This document shows positions 20,030 to 33,278 of a DNA stretch of 64,000 nt, piece by piece. This stretch comes from Megaleporinus macrocephalus. Lineage: Eukaryota > Chordata > Actinopteri > Characiformes > Anostomidae. The stretch lies in the NCBI GenBank assembly GCA_021613375.1, contig CM038719.1, positions 35,174,247 through 35,238,246 of the forward strand, read 5' to 3'. Every line of letters begins with the position of its first letter. Position 1 is the first letter of the stretch. Below the pieces are notes generated by a model. The model ran no database searches, was not told where the DNA came from, and saw only the letters and a program-made list of their open reading frames with translations. The translations under genes were made by a program, and so were the position numbers.

Positions 20030-21130
20030 TCTACAGTCTAACCTATGATTTACAGCTTCTTACAAACACTCAAACCTGATAGCCATGAACGACAGAATGT
20101 CCAACATCTTGAAGCTGTTTTATTCTTTTTATATAAACTTCTCATTCCATCACAGTCATTATATGCGGCGTCGCACTGTATGTCACAAGCAATTGTACAC
20201 ACATCTCAGCTACAAGGATAAAAGTACACTGTTAACACCATAGTAACCATCTAGAATACCCTAGCGACCACCCTGCAAACACCCTGACAACCTATTGCCC
20301 TGGTGCCCACAATGTTGTCACAACTATCAATTGTAATTCCTCAGAAATAATAATAATGTTTATCTGACAACACTGACAATGTGGCAACTAGAATCCTTAA
20401 TAAGGTCTATTATATCTGCATGAAACTCCATGGAATTTTGCCAAGTTGCGAGCAGGTAATCATAATACTGCATGACAAGATTATTAAATAAAGATGTTGT
20501 GACAACATTGTTGCCTTGTTCATAAACAGGACCTTGCAACACCAGAAGCATTCAAATACCAAGCAACCACCAATGACCTAACAAGCAACAGCATACAACA
20601 ACAGCAACAGCATATAGTAACCATTCTATAATATGCTGGCAATCGTTTGGAACACTGTAACACAGCAAATGCATAATAATTCCCTAGTAGCCACCAGAGT
20701 AGCATAACAATGACCTAACAGCCCTCTAGCAACCACCTGCAACACTATAAAATATAGCATATTATAGCAACTGTAACCCCATAGTAATTTCAACTACTTG
20801 GCCTAAAAATGAACCTAAGCTACTTAGTAACACGCTAGCAAACACGTACGATGCCATAGAATCTGCCTTGCAACAATTTACCAGCCACTTAGTAACATAC
20901 TAGCAAGAACCTTATATACCACAGCAGCTCTCTACCAAAACCCTAGCAAGTACTAGGAATAACATCTGAACTGTTTAATAACACCATGCAACAGTCTATA
21001 AACCCTCCAGCAACTACCTGGAACAGCACACCAATTACCTTGCAACTGCCTTAGATGTCATAGTGCACAACAAGTAACCATAGCAATCTTAGCACCATAG
21101 CTTTTCAAACTAAGACTGGCAGACTAAGTA
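20030..21130. repeat. AACC/GCAAC-rich low-complexity repeat
   Basis: Many TAGCAACCA-like words at irregular spacing; no gene. Confidence 0.65.
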
Positions 21131-21378
21131 GGTTATAGGCCAGAGCGATGGAGTACTTTACTGTACCGAATTGAAAACTTTAAATCAGTACATATTCAAC
21201 TACTAGGATGATGCTCTCTAGTTAAACTGGGATTTATGCAGCAATCTGCTTTTTCTGCTGTACATGCCTGCTAATGTATCTTTGCTACAAGGGTTACACA
21301 CCAACAACAGAAAAGAGGGACATTTAGAAAATTCCCAAAGAGTAGTCACAAAGGGGGCCAACATTTCTTCATATTAGT

Positions 21379-21970
21379 GTTACGGCCGGGTCTAGGGTCC
21401 GACCAAAGCAGAGAGACTGTCGTTTCTCGATAAAATTTCTTTATATTGAGCAGAGTGTTTAAACTTCGGGCCAACACAACAAACAAAAGAGCACTAGCTG
21501 AGAGAAAGAGAAACTACCTTAGCTTCACAAAACAAAGTGAAAAAAAAAGACAAAGATCTTCCCTAAATCTCCTTACTAGTGATAACCAGGAGGAAAAGTG
21601 AACTCACAAACTCAAATGGCGTCAAACACCCCACTACACACTACCCACAATATGTACAAGAATCAGTGTATATTTACAGTTTATTTACTCAGCAAACAGG
21701 GCAAAAGGGGCAATACAGAAACGTAGTCAGAGAACAAGCTATGGTCGAGCACACTAATAACAATCAAAGACAGAAAATCACAACAATACGAGAATTGAGA
21801 CAGTAATCAGGGCACTTTTAAAAGAACGCTGAGAACCATGCAACCAATCAGGAACAGGGAGAAGTCCAGGCAATCACATGCGGACAGGCAAGACCTGAAA
21901 CAAGAGAACAGGAAGAAAACACGCAAACAGCAGCGCTGCCAACAATTACAACAGGGGTTGTAACAATAAC
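21379..21970. mobile_element. Possible solo LTR
   Basis: A segment bounded by TGTTAC and GTAACA, about 590 bp, with no gene. No clear target-site duplication was found. Further repeat-like DNA with GGGCAA-GCAAAAGAT sub-repeats follows at 22.24-22.70 kb. Confidence 0.3.
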
Positions 21971-22795
21971 TATAAGTTTCTAACTTTATCTTCAGAAAAT
22001 CCACATACCGTACCAAAATTCCCAGAACCTTTGAAAGCAAAACTGCCCACAGCATCACAGATGCACCACTATACAGTGGGCACTGGGTACTTTTCTGTAT
22101 GACCCCTTATCAAACACAGCTCTGGTATTTGATACCAAAAAGTATATATTTTTGTATTTTGTGTAAACGGTTTAATGATTTGTCAAAATTCATTCACGTA
22201 TATTTGTGGTTTGTTGATGGAGGAAGTAGGAGTTAGAATCTTGATGTCAGAACTGAGACACGCGCAGAGTAAAATGTCTAGAGGCTGTAATATACAGCGC
22301 TTGGCAAAAGGCGTTGTCAAAAACAGTCCAAGTCAAAACTAGAGTAACCAAACAAGTACAGAGGGACATACCAAAGAGACGAGACAGTGTAACAGGCAGG
22401 AGTCCAAAAACTATAAGATCCAATAAACAGGGCAAGGCAAAAGATGGAGTCGAAAAAACAGAACAAGTTCATACACCGTATCCAATAATATAGGGCAAAG
22501 CAAAAGATAGAGTCGAGGTACAGAAACAGGTAATACACGGTAAAGACAAGAGAAATATTAGAACGCTTTGTAGTGCTGTAAACAGTCAAAACCTGGCGTT
22601 GAGCATAGAACAGGACGGAGCTTGCGTACACAGGTAACAGGTGATGATAATCAATAGTCAGGTGACCCACATCGGTAGTATGTCACATGACACATATACT
22701 TGCTTCGTCATGGGATTGTCACAGCCTCAGTGTTAACTTCACAATGATTGCCTTCATAGTATTGTAGCGACCCACAACTGGCTGAGTGCTGGCCT

Positions 22796-23399
22796 TTAAC
22801 CCTTAGATGCATAAGTGGGGTCAAAAATGACCCAGAGGGTTATTATTCTTCAAAATCTCTGACATTAAAAGTTTTTACACTTCCATATTCCAGGTATTCC
22901 TCATAAAACATGTTTGTGACTTGAGGCCATTTGAATTTTTTTTTACGTTTTTATACATTTTAAGAAATTGCAGTTTTTGTGTCACTACCCCATAAGCAGG
23001 GTCACAAAAAGACCCCAAGCATTTCCTAGAGAATCTTAAGGGTTTGCTTTGGGAACCTTTGATTCTTATCAGCTGTGACTTTCAGGATACATTTTCTGTC
23101 CCACTTACACATCTGATGCCTGTATTCTCACCACCAGGGGGTCACAGCAGCATACATGTAAATATTATCTTTATTTATCACATCCATGCCTTTTCTGTCA
23201 TAGAGTATCATGTTGGTCAACAAATTAGACACTAGTTAGCTAGCTACAAAATAATGTTAGTAGTAATGTTAGTACTGTGTTACACTAGCTTAGTAAGCTA
23301 GCTGAAATTACTGAATTTGTTATGTAGAGACTCACTGTATTCATGATTCCTTGTAATAAAAGCTAACCTGTTAGGTAACCTATTATATCATTATTGATT

Positions 23400-23435
<36 letters not shown>

Positions 23436-23885
23436 TGAGTGTGCGTGCGTGCGGGCGCACATGCATGTCTGTGCTTGTACTTACAAATAAATGCACAGAC
23501 ATTTACTTTGATAGCTACATATTCATTTATTGTTTTGTGTGTCATTCAAACATTGTCTGTTTTATGTTTTCTCATCTAGACTATCATGGCTACTCGGAGG
23601 CCAGCTAGGATACCCGAAGACCTTGCTCAGACACAGAGGAGTCCTCTGAATCCTCCGAAGAGGAAATGGATATCGTGTCCAACAGAATGAGTCGCAAGGG
23701 CTCTTACTGGGCAGTGTTACCTCCCACTCAGGCTAAAACACCAAGCCACAATTTACTGAGAAGTCAGTCAGGGCCTGCACCTGGGTTTAGCACCATCTCT
23801 CCAATAGATGCATGGAACCTGTTCATCACTGATAGTATATTAGAAGAGGTGTTGACATGCACAAACATGTATGTTTGTGTGTAGT
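22796..23885 (+). mobile_element. piggyBac-like transposon relic
   Basis: Starts with TTAA followed by CCCTTAGATGCATAAGTGGG, as in piggyBac elements. From 23587 a broken frame begins M-A-T-R-R-P-A-R, shifts, and continues with an acidic S-S-E-S-S-E-E-E stretch, then S-H-N-L-L-R and S-P-I-D-A-W-N-L-F-I-T-D-S-I-L-E-E-V, which is like the N-terminal part of piggyBac-derived transposases. The catalytic region is missing. A (GT)n run lies inside at about 23400-23432. Confidence 0.75.
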
Positions 23886-24709
23886 GTCTAAAGTGTTCTT
23901 CTGTGTAATTCTGTGTCATACTTCTTCCCAGTGTCTTTCTTTATGTGATGCTACAGTGGTGTCAGAAGTGTAACAGGGAAACTGATGACTTTGGAGCAGA
24001 AGTGCTGCAGCAACCAGAGGAACAGTGGGTTAGTTGTAGCAGTTGGTGAGTTGCAGAGAGAACAATGCCATGAGTGTGAGTCAGTGAGGAAGTGAATGCT
24101 AGCCAGAAGATCCTGCTGACAGCTCATTGTGCTGGCTTTCAAGGGCTCACTGACATCTCAACTGAAGCCAAGTAGACTTACATGCACCGAGAGGGGCACA
24201 TCCAATTGGGACACATTTGGTACTATGAATCAAAGCCCACCCTGCCTCCTAAAACATAAGCTAGTTATAAGCTAAATGCACTGTAGCTATGGCAGTAAAA
24301 CTTTATGTATATTGGTGTGGAACAACATTTGGAGAATTACATTAAGAGCAAATAAATAAACATAATGCATCAACATCTATACTTCCTTCTATTATTAGAT
24401 AAATCAAACTTCAACTGTGCTCATTTTCCTTTTTTGGGTGTAATCCATTACAATCATTAATCAATTTAAAAAGCTGACCCTACACCCTGCATCTCCACCT
24501 GTTTCTGCTCCCGTCTCTTCAGTTGTTGCCTTAGAGTTGTCCTAATGAAATGTTAAAGTATATGATATTTCAAGACCTGTGCTAATTGATGTTTTAGGGT
24601 TCTCTTTTTAGTGGCAAAACATGCTGTGTCGTGCTTTTGAGATGAAGTTTTTTTTATTAACACTATACTTTTCGGGTGAGACAAACACACCTGTTACCTG
24701 TATCTCATA

Positions 24710-25040
24710 CACTGTCAGACACTGATATTGGATGAGAAGGTCTGGCTCGCAGTCTCCACTCTAATTCATCCCAAAGGTGTTCTATCAGGTTGAGTAGCCA
24801 GGCCAGTCAAGTTCTTCCACACCAGACTCGCTCCTCCATGTCTTTATGGAGCTTACTTTGTGCACTGGTGGGCAGCCTTGTTGGAACAGGAAGGGGTCGT
24901 CCCCAAACTGTTCCCACAAAGTTTAGAGCCTGAAATTGTCCAAAATTTCTTGGTATGTTGAAGCATTAAGAGTTCCTTTCACTGATACTAAGGGGTCAGA
25001 ACTCATAAAAAACAACCCCACACCAGAGGCTCTAAACCTT
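24710..25040. mobile_element. Tc1/mariner-like transposon fragment
   Basis: Same antisense transposase relic as 43.58-44.1 kb, lacking the terminal part. It and its flank are part of the block A/C duplication. Confidence 0.75.
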
Positions 25041-25409
25041 CAGCAGGAAACACCTGCATGTGCTGTTGTTAAGATTAAAACACAAGTAAATGCCACAGAA
25101 TTCATGTTAAAATAATCTCCAAAACATATACAGAGCTGGATATCTATACCATTGAGCCATTATTTTACTGTTAGTTTCACATATTTTGTTAGTTTCCTAA
25201 AAGTAAAAATGAAGATGTATTATTGCAAGTGTGGTCCAAAATACTAAAAACATAGAGTTTTTTATGGTGAAATGTAATGCTGTGTTTTAACAATGTGGAC
25301 AGTTACAAGGAAAAGTGAAGAATGCAGTAATTAGCTGGACCAGTTACTAATAGAATGTGGTCTGATCATCAGAATATTGACAAACACAACCTAACTAAAC
25401 TTATAACAC

Positions 25410-26370
25410 ACAACAGTTGTATTCTTCATGTCTTCACAGTTGTATTCTTCATACCAGTTGTATTCTTAATGTCTTCACAGTTGTATTCTTCATGTCTTCA
25501 CAGTTGTATTCTTCATACCAGTTGTATTCTTCATGTCTTCACAGTTGTATTCTTCATACCAGTTGTATTCTTCATGTCTTCACAGTTGTATTCTTCATAA
25601 CAGTTGTATTCTTCACAACAGTTGTATTCTTCATAAAAGTTGTATTCTTCATGTCTTCACAGTTGTATTCTTCATACCAGTTGTATTCTTCATAAAAGTT
25701 GTATTCTTCATGTCTTCATAAAAGTTGTATTCTTCATGTCTTCACAGTTGTATTCTTCATGTCTTACAGTTGTATTCTTCATAACAGTTGTATTCTTCAT
25801 GTCTTCACAGTTGTATTCTTCATACCAGTTGTATTCTTCATGTCTTCACAGTTGTATTCTTCATACCAGTTGTATTCTTCATGTCTTCACAGTTGTATTC
25901 TTCATAACAGTTGTATTCTTCACAACAGTTGTATTCTTCATAAAAGTTGTATTCTTCATGTCTTCACAGTTGTATTCTTCATACCAGTTGTATTCTTCAT
26001 AAAAGTTGTATTCTTCATGTCTTCACAGTTGTATTCTTCATACCAGTTGTATTCTTCATGTCTTACAGTTGTATTCTTCATAACAGTTGTATTCTTCATG
26101 TCTTCACAGTTGTATTCTTCATACCAGTTGTATTCTTCATGTCTTCACAGTTGTATTCTTCATAACAGTTGTATTCTTCATAACAGTTGTATTCTTCATG
26201 TCTTCACAGTTGTATTCTTCATACCAGTTGTATTCTTCATAACAGTTGTATTCTTCATGTCTTCACAGTTGTATTCTTCATACCAGTTGTATTCTTCATG
26301 TCTTCACAGTTGTATTCTTCATAACAGTTGTATTCTTCATAACAGTTGTATTCTTTATGTCTTCAATTGA
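25410..26370. repeat. Minisatellite of CAGTTGTATTCTTCAT units
   Basis: About 45 units of CAGTTGTATTCTTCAT with short variable linkers (ACC, AAC, AAA, GTCTTCA). The open frames across it are repeat artefacts. The paralogous site at 44.57 kb has a single unit. Confidence 0.97.
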
Positions 26371-26560
26371 GCATATTCAGAAAGATCCACAGTGCAGGCT
26401 AGAAAAAGTAACTGAACCCTGGAGCTTAATAACCTGCAGATCCTCCTTTAGCAGCACCAAATCCACCCAAAGTTGTTTGTAGCTGCAAATAAGGTGTCAA
26501 CAATGGTGAGAAGGACATTTGGACCATTCCTCCTTTAAATACATTTCAATTCATCAGTAT
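26366..26560. mobile_element. Truncated DNA-transposon-derived repeat
   Basis: Start matches the element at 44.57 kb (GAAAGATCCACAGTGC, TTTGGACCATTCCTCCT), then ends early. Confidence 0.55.
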
Positions 26561-26996
26561 ATAAGATGTCTTGCTTGTACAAGCTGATAAAGAAGATATT
26601 AATTAAAATACATCCCTTATATTTCTTTTATGTGTAAAGCCCACTCCCTATTCAAATCACCTAGACGTTCTGTAACAAAACCTCTCTTATACCCAGTTAT
26701 TCTGAATTGATGTATTTCTATACTGCTGGAAAGAAACAAACATATTTACTGAATTCATAGAGTTTTTAAACAATTTATGTTGTGGCCTCAGACTTTTGCA
26801 CATAGGTTTAATTTCTTAAGTTCATTAACGTATGTGTATAAATTTCTTAATATTGTGTTTGTATAAAAATAATTACTCCTCTATTTTGATATTTCTTTAT
26901 ACATGTACTGATATTGCTTTTGTAGCTATGCTCCAGTAACACATATAATAATTTAAGCACAATTCATCAGTTTATAGTGTTTCTGTCTCCACTGTA

Positions 26997-27064
26997 GGTT
27001 TTTGTAAGGGTGTAACTCACTGTGGCCGTAGTCCCCCACAGTGATACACACAATGACAGAAACA
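26997..27064 (-). other. D segment C7
   Basis: Core 27025-27036 (GGGGACTACGGC), 12-bp spacers, heptamers CACTGTG/CACAGTG. 3' nonamer ACAAAAACC is perfect; the 5' one is TGTTTCTGT. It is the last D before the JH cluster, about 7.2 kb from the first JH. Confidence 0.9.
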
Positions 27065-27556
27065 ACTTCCTTAAATAAGAAATACTGCAGCCTTATTTTA
27101 AAAACGTGGAGTAAATTTTTATCTTTTTCCAGTTTTTATCTTTTCCAACACTGAATCCAGATTCTAGTCCAAACTGTAATCACCGTTAGGCAAGAAATTT
27201 AATAACCACTCAGTTACATCAACAGTTTAAATTAAATATGGATCATAACATAGTAACCATTTTTTCAATACTCCAATATTTTCTATAATGTTCCAATATT
27301 TTCCTATTTGTTAATGTAATAAATACATAACACATATCATGTTAGTCTACAGAACCTCCTTTATGAGAGTTTTGGTGTTTCTGACTACAGAAAAAATGTC
27401 AGGTGGTGTAATTGTTATATGTACAGATGAAGTAAACAAGGTAAGTAAAAAAGTAATCAGATCATGTTAAAAGAGCAGCTTTAAAGTGTTCAGTTCACTA
27501 AAAAGTTCAGAAGGTCTGATTTTAGCATAGATCAGGTATATAAAAATAAGTATAAG

Positions 27557-27559
<3 letters not shown>

Positions 27560-27621
<62 letters not shown>
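27560..27621. repeat. (AAT)n microsatellite
   Basis: About 20 ATA triplets between D segments C6 and C7. Confidence 0.97.
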
Positions 27622-27777
27622 TTAAATATAGTTTTTAAATATATCAAATTTATAACACATATCATTTGATTTGGAAACGATGTGAAAGTATTAAGACTCG
27701 TTTGCAAAAGAATCTGATGGTCTGTATGAATATCATGTTTGTATGTATTAGGTTGAGAATTCCTCTGAACTCTCTAT

Positions 27778-27850
27778 ACTTTTTGTATGGGCTTTTATCA
27801 CTGTGGTCCACCCATCCAGGCTCACAGTGACACATGCAATGACAAAAAAA
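27778..27850 (-). other. D segment C6
   Basis: Core 27806-27822 (AGCCTGGATGGGTGGAC). Heptamers CACTGTG/CACAGTG, 12-bp spacers, nonamers TTTTTTTGT (5') and ACAAAAAGT (3'). No clear paralogue in block A. Confidence 0.85.
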
Positions 27851-28479
27851 ACTTACCGCACCAAGAAGACCTGTGACTCTATTTAATGTGACAGCGTGGT
27901 CATGCATTATTTAATATATTCCATTGGATGTCTCTTTAGGATATGGAGGTATGTATAGTGTAGTGGACAACACTGCTACTTGCACTGGAGACTGAAGTTT
28001 AGGCATCCAGGAATAAGCACTGTGCTATCAATAAAGGTTCTTGGTGAAGAGTCACAAGTTTACATTTTTTGACTTATTTTATAGGAGTAAAGGTGAGCGA
28101 ATACGATGACGGAACAAAAATGATGTGTTGATCTAGCTAGCAATCTATATATATGTTCCTTCCATTGTCTTCCACTTTATCGTGCTAGTTGGGATTTGCA
28201 AATTCGTTTTTTTTATTCACAATAGAACATAGAAGCCATATCAGATGTTGAAAGTGAGACATTTCACCATTTTATGAAAATGATTAACTCATTTAGAAAT
28301 TGATGTCAACGATCATTGTCTGTAAACACAATCTACAAATGCAGGTTAAAGCTGCATCATGTAAAGAAGACGGCATATGATATGTCAACACGATCATTTA
28401 AAATGGACTGAGGCAAAATGGAAAACTGTTCTGTGGTCAGATTCATCAAAATTTAAAATTCTTTCTGGAAACCACTAAT

Positions 28480-29075
28480 AGTGTGTTAGTGTGTAATGTG
28501 AGTGGACCAGTCACAGCAGTGCTGCTGGAGTGTTTAAACACCTCAGTGTCACTACTGGACTCCACCAAGAATAGTCCACCAACCAGCAACATCCAGCCTA
28601 TGGCCGGCCTCCTGTGACCACTGATGAAGGACTAAAGAATGACCAACACAAAGTGTGCAGCAACAGATGAGCTATCATCTCTGACTTCACATCTACAAGA
28701 TGGACCAGCAAGGTAGGAGTGCCTAATAGAGTGGGCAGTGAGTGGACACAGTGTTTAAACACTCCAGCAGCACTCCTGTGTCTGCTCCACTCGCACCAGC
28801 ACAACACACACTAACACACCACCACCACCACATGAATGTCACTGCAGTGCTGAGAATGAATCTCAACCCAAATACTTTCTGCAATGTGGTGGTCCTTTGG
28901 GTGTCCTGATCAATGAAGAACAGAGTGAAATGGGGCTAACAAAGTATAAAGAGAATCAATTGGACTTTAGTTTGTAAGTTTAGAACTAAAAAGTTCTCCT
29001 GTTACAATATAATGTAGATACAAGGAGATGGGTTTAATGTTCTGGCTGTATATATATATATATATATATAAAACA
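28480..29075. mobile_element. Non-autonomous DNA-transposon-like repeat (block C)
   Basis: Same family as 47.44-48.25 kb, ending in a (TA)n run at about 29050-29069. No coding capacity. Confidence 0.6.
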
Positions 29076-29394
29076 AGAACTAATTTAGATACATTTTTGT
29101 TCTTATATTTCTTTGTACATATTTAAGTATAAGCATATTTGCAGGAATTCAAAGTGTTGTGCTTCTGAACATAGTGGTAATGAAATTTTATTTCTCGACC
29201 CTGTTTTTACTTCTCTTTTCTTTCTTTTCAGTTCTTTCAGTTGATCAACATTTAGCATGTGCGAGCCTCTTGCTTTTCAGTCTTGGTTTTACTTCCTGTT
29301 TGTGGTCAAAATTACAGAACAGAGCCGTATGTGAACTTTCTCAAAAGTACTTCTCTGATATTTCACACCTAATTTTATCATATAGTTATCTATT

Positions 29395-29490
29395 ACATTT
29401 ACATTTACATTTACATTTACATTTACATTTACATTTACATTTACATTTACGGCATATAGCAGACGCTCTTATCCAGAGCGACTTACAAAA
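29395..29490. repeat. (TTTACA)n run with a dispersed fish repeat
   Basis: About ten TTTACA units followed by GCAGACGCTCTTATCCAGAG, a sequence I know from many otophysan genomes. Confidence 0.75.
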
Positions 29491-29914
29491 GTGCTTAGTG
29501 TTCGGTCAGAGTATGAGTATCTCTATCTGGTACAAACAGGTTTAAGTCCAAACTACTCTTATACTCAAACACTGCCATAAACACAGGGCCAGTGCTGATA
29601 CCTAGAAACAAGACAACGCAATACCTAGCAAGACTGGAACACATACAGAGAAGAGAACAAATACAAGACTACATACAGTACAAGTGCAATACTTAGCCAG
29701 TGCTCCTAGAAGATCAAGTGCAATTACAGTTTATACCAGTACTTTAGTAGATTAGTGTTTATAAGTGCTTTGCAAAGAGATACAAAGAGATAGGTATTAA
29801 ATTGTGTATTCCTTTCTACTCATATTGCTGTTGTAGTTATGCTAAAGTAACAATTCTGAAAATTCTAGCACAATTTTTTAGCCCATGCTGCAATACTACA
29901 GTCTATGTGTTGTA

Positions 29915-29988
29915 GGTTTTTGTAAGGGCTTATGGCACTGTGGCCCCAGCCACCCACGTACACAGTGATGCAGGCAATGACAAAAACA
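29915..29988 (-). other. D segment C5
   Basis: Core 29943-29960 (TACGTGGGTGGCTGGGGC) with good heptamers, 12-bp spacers and nonamers TGTTTTTGT and ACAAAAACC. Confidence 0.93.
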
Positions 29989-30485
29989 ACTTCTTTAACC
30001 AAGAAAAACTGAAGCTTTAAATTTAATGTAAAGGCACAGTTACTATGGTGTTCATACCTTATTTTTTATTGTAAGTATCTGTAGGATATTCTGATATCAT
30101 GTATAGCGTAGTGGATAACATCACTTCGTCCTAGAATAAACACTGGGCTATATAATAAAAGTTCTTGGGCATAAATACCAATTCTACATTTTTCTGTTTC
30201 TGATGAAATAATGAGTGAATAAGGGCAATGAATCGAATGATTGATTTTTGTTTTCTGATAGATGTGTAAAACATTTAAACACTGCCATCAAACATAAAAA
30301 ATAATGTAGTTTAAACTACAGGGTGCACACACTGGGTTACACAAATACTGATCTGGACTGCAGTGCAGTGCTTATCTACACTATTATTATATAAATCTTA
30401 CAAATGTTTGAAACATTTTACTTGTAGTTTGATTAGTTGGTATGACTTTCTGACGTTAGGTACAGTAGTGATGGTGCAGCACTGA

Positions 30486-30550
30486 TATTTTTGTCACTGT
30501 GTGAATCACTGTGGTTCCACCACACAGTGACACGCACCACGGCAAAAACA
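30486..30550 (-). other. D segment C4
   Basis: Core 30514-30522 (TGGTGGAAC). Heptamers CACTGTG/CACAGTG, 12-bp spacers, nonamers TGTTTTTGC and ACAAAAATA. Unlike its paralogue A4, both nonamers are recognisable. Confidence 0.88.
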
Positions 30551-31572
30551 TTCAGCTCCTAATCAGCTTCTCTGTGTCTGTCTCCTTTCTCTGAGCTGGG
30601 TTTTATATGAGCCCAAATATTAGATCATTATATATTGTTTCTGTCCAAAGAAAATTAATTATCTTGGAAATCTCTTTAATGTAAGATCAATCAAACTATT
30701 AATCAGTCCAAGAGGTTATTATGATATTAAATTGTAATACAGATCTCAGGAGAAACGTTTTACACGAATTAATTCTTTCCTGAAGTGATTACTGGGGCTG
30801 ATGATTCTGTCCCTGGATTCATTGTTTAGGTTTAGTTGTAATTGAGTTAGCATTATGTTTTACAATCTCTGAAAAATGACAAATCATGCTTTTTATTTCC
30901 TTTAAAAAAATATGTTCACTTTTAGATCCTTTAGTTCTGTACAGTGTGTGTATATATAATAATATTTTGACATGTTTGTGTCTCAGACTCGGTCTAAAAC
31001 TAAACACTTCAGCATGTCAGTTGTATGATAGCATAAGAAAACAAAAATATATGACTTAGTACTCGAAAGTTAATTTTAGACTTGAGAGCATTTCATAATT
31101 ATAGGAAATATCAGTATGACCATGCTGGTTACAAAATTAGCCTCCAACGAATAATAAAATTATGTAGTAATTATATATATATAAAACCTTTTTTTCATAA
31201 TTACACTGTAATTACACTATGATTTCAGGATTAAAACTTAACATTTCTTAACAAGGACAGGGTATTCAGTAACACACCACCATACTGGTACAGTAAAAAC
31301 AATTAAATATGTTTTAAATATTTGATGTGGAGGGGGCGGGGCATGTCCTCAATGCCCCCTGTGTAAAATACCCAGCTAAACCTGGAAACCTAAATATTGC
31401 ATACAGCAGATCTGTATAGATGTTCATTAAAGGAATAGCCCATTTCTTAAATACCCACCGAATCAGCATATCCACCTGTTTAGTCCGGCAGAGGTGACAT
31501 ACCTGGCTCTTGTTCTCTTTCTCTTCTATAATGAAGATTATCTGACAAAATCTCTCAAATCCTGAGCTGTGA

Positions 31573-31642
31573 GGTTTTTGTCCACCTGTATATCACTGTG
31601 GTCGTAGTAGTAAGCACAGCCTCATATCACTGCACAAAAACC
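31573..31642 (-). other. D segment C3
   Basis: Core 31601-31614 (CTTACTACTACGAC). Perfect nonamers, 12-bp spacers, heptamers GGCTGTG (5') and CACAGTG (3'). Paralogue of A3. Confidence 0.93.
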
Positions 31643-33014
31643 TCCATCAGTTCTGCAGTCGTTCCATATTCAGCTTTCTGAGTGAGGAGTGGAATAAAAA
31701 CTTGTCCAGGATCACACTGTTTAAATCCAGCTCAGTGTCAACTTGAAGGATCGGTTTAAGCAATGATCTATTTCACGTCGCTACTCCTGCCCTAGAAATG
31801 TCATAAAAGCTAACCCCAAACCAAAACCATTTAGTTCCATCATGCACACTTCAATGGTTAGGCTGATTAGATTCGACACTGGGGGGCGCACATATGAATC
31901 AAAGTTTAGTTTGTAAAGTGATCTTTAATTGTATTTATCTAATAATAAACAGACGTACAGATAATGCTGTGTTTTGTTAATTTATTTGTAATTTACCGTA
32001 ATTCCACAAATGTTGTTCTACATCACTATACATACAGTGATTTACTACTTAACCTACAGTGGAAACAGCTTATAGGTAATATTTTAGGGGATAGGGTGCA
32101 TTACTTTTCTAAAGTCCTGTAATTCTGCCCTGCTTCACCTTTCGTTTCAGTTCTTTCAGTTAAAGTTGATTCAGTTGAAATTTAACAGGTGTGAGCTTCT
32201 TGCTGTCCAAGCTCTCTTTCAGTTCCTGTTTGTGCTCATAATAGCAGAACAGATCAGTTTCTAAAAAGACCTTCAGCACCTGGTTTTACTGCATGCAGAG
32301 AGAAAGATGAAGAAAAGCTGTTGCTCAATACTCGTGATTATTTAGCCTCACAGTTTAGAGTATGTTCATATAGAACCAGCAGAGACAAATGCATTGAAAC
32401 AAATATTTTAATTAAAAAGGAAATAACTTACTATACTACACTATACTATACTATACTATACTATACTATGCCTACTGTGTTTTTTTATTATTATTAATAA
32501 AACACAAAATGAAAATCGGTGTAATAATCATGCCTTTAATGTGTTCAGTAGGGGTATTACAGTGCATATATTTTCTATTAATGCTCTCCGTGTTTTAAAA
32601 GACACATTATATGTGATCCAGTTCAATGAAGCAGCAGTGGATGAATGTAATGTATCATTTATTTAAGTATTGATTCAATAATTGAGAAAAACAGTAAAAG
32701 AAACATCAAACAAGAATAACGCTAAAGAGAGAACATTTAAGCTCTGTCTTTTTAGCATTAAAGGTAACTGGACATGCAGGCCTTTGCTTGATGAGACGTC
32801 ATTTACATTAAAGTCACAACAGGTATATAGAAGGTTATTATATTAAGATTATAATACACTCTTCCCATTGACTGGATTGTACAGAAAGTCTGAAGCCACA
32901 CGTCCACGTAGTTCAATGACTGGATGAATTTGCAATAGACAAGAATGCTGGTGGAAATCGGACATATATTTTCAGAATGTTTTCATCTTCAATGGCAGTA
33001 AGTCTTCATTACTC

Positions 33015-33026
33015 TCATAGTTTCAC
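33015..33026 (-). CDS. ight: Ctau2 TM2 exon (coding part)
   Basis: TTACAG acceptor followed by GTG AAA CTA TGA, so the cytoplasmic tail is K-V-K-L, one residue longer than in tau1. An AATAAA at 32658-32663 (minus strand) could end the membrane mRNA. Confidence 0.8.
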   Translation of the reverse strand: MKL

Positions 33027-33138
33027 CTGTAAAGCACACATGGGATGGAAACATTAATATGTGTCAAAGGCCAACAAAGCAGACAAAAAATAAGAAAAAA
33101 AAAAATAAATAAAAATCAAGTCTACTAAATATCTGTAC

Positions 33139-33278
33139 CTTGGAGAGGCTGAGGACAGTGCTGTAGATAAGAGAGAAGATGAAGAGGAAGATGAAGGATG
33201 AGGCGGTGGACCACAAGCTGTTGAACTCATCCTCAACTGAAATGTCATTAGAACATTGTACATATGCCTCAAGCTCTC
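33139..33278 (-). CDS. ight: Ctau2 TM1 exon
   Basis: A 140-bp membrane exon with E-A-Y-V-Q-C-S-N-D spacer, acidic V-E-D-E-F, and hydrophobic segment N-S-L-W-S-T-A-S-S-F-I-F-L-F ending L-S-L-S-K before GTACAG. Nearly identical to tau1 TM1. Confidence 0.92.

Noticed and set aside
25355..26482. Up to 223-residue open frames with V-V-F-F / S-S-Q-L-Y repeats
   Set aside because: The frames are open only because the minisatellite lacks stop codons; no gene context.
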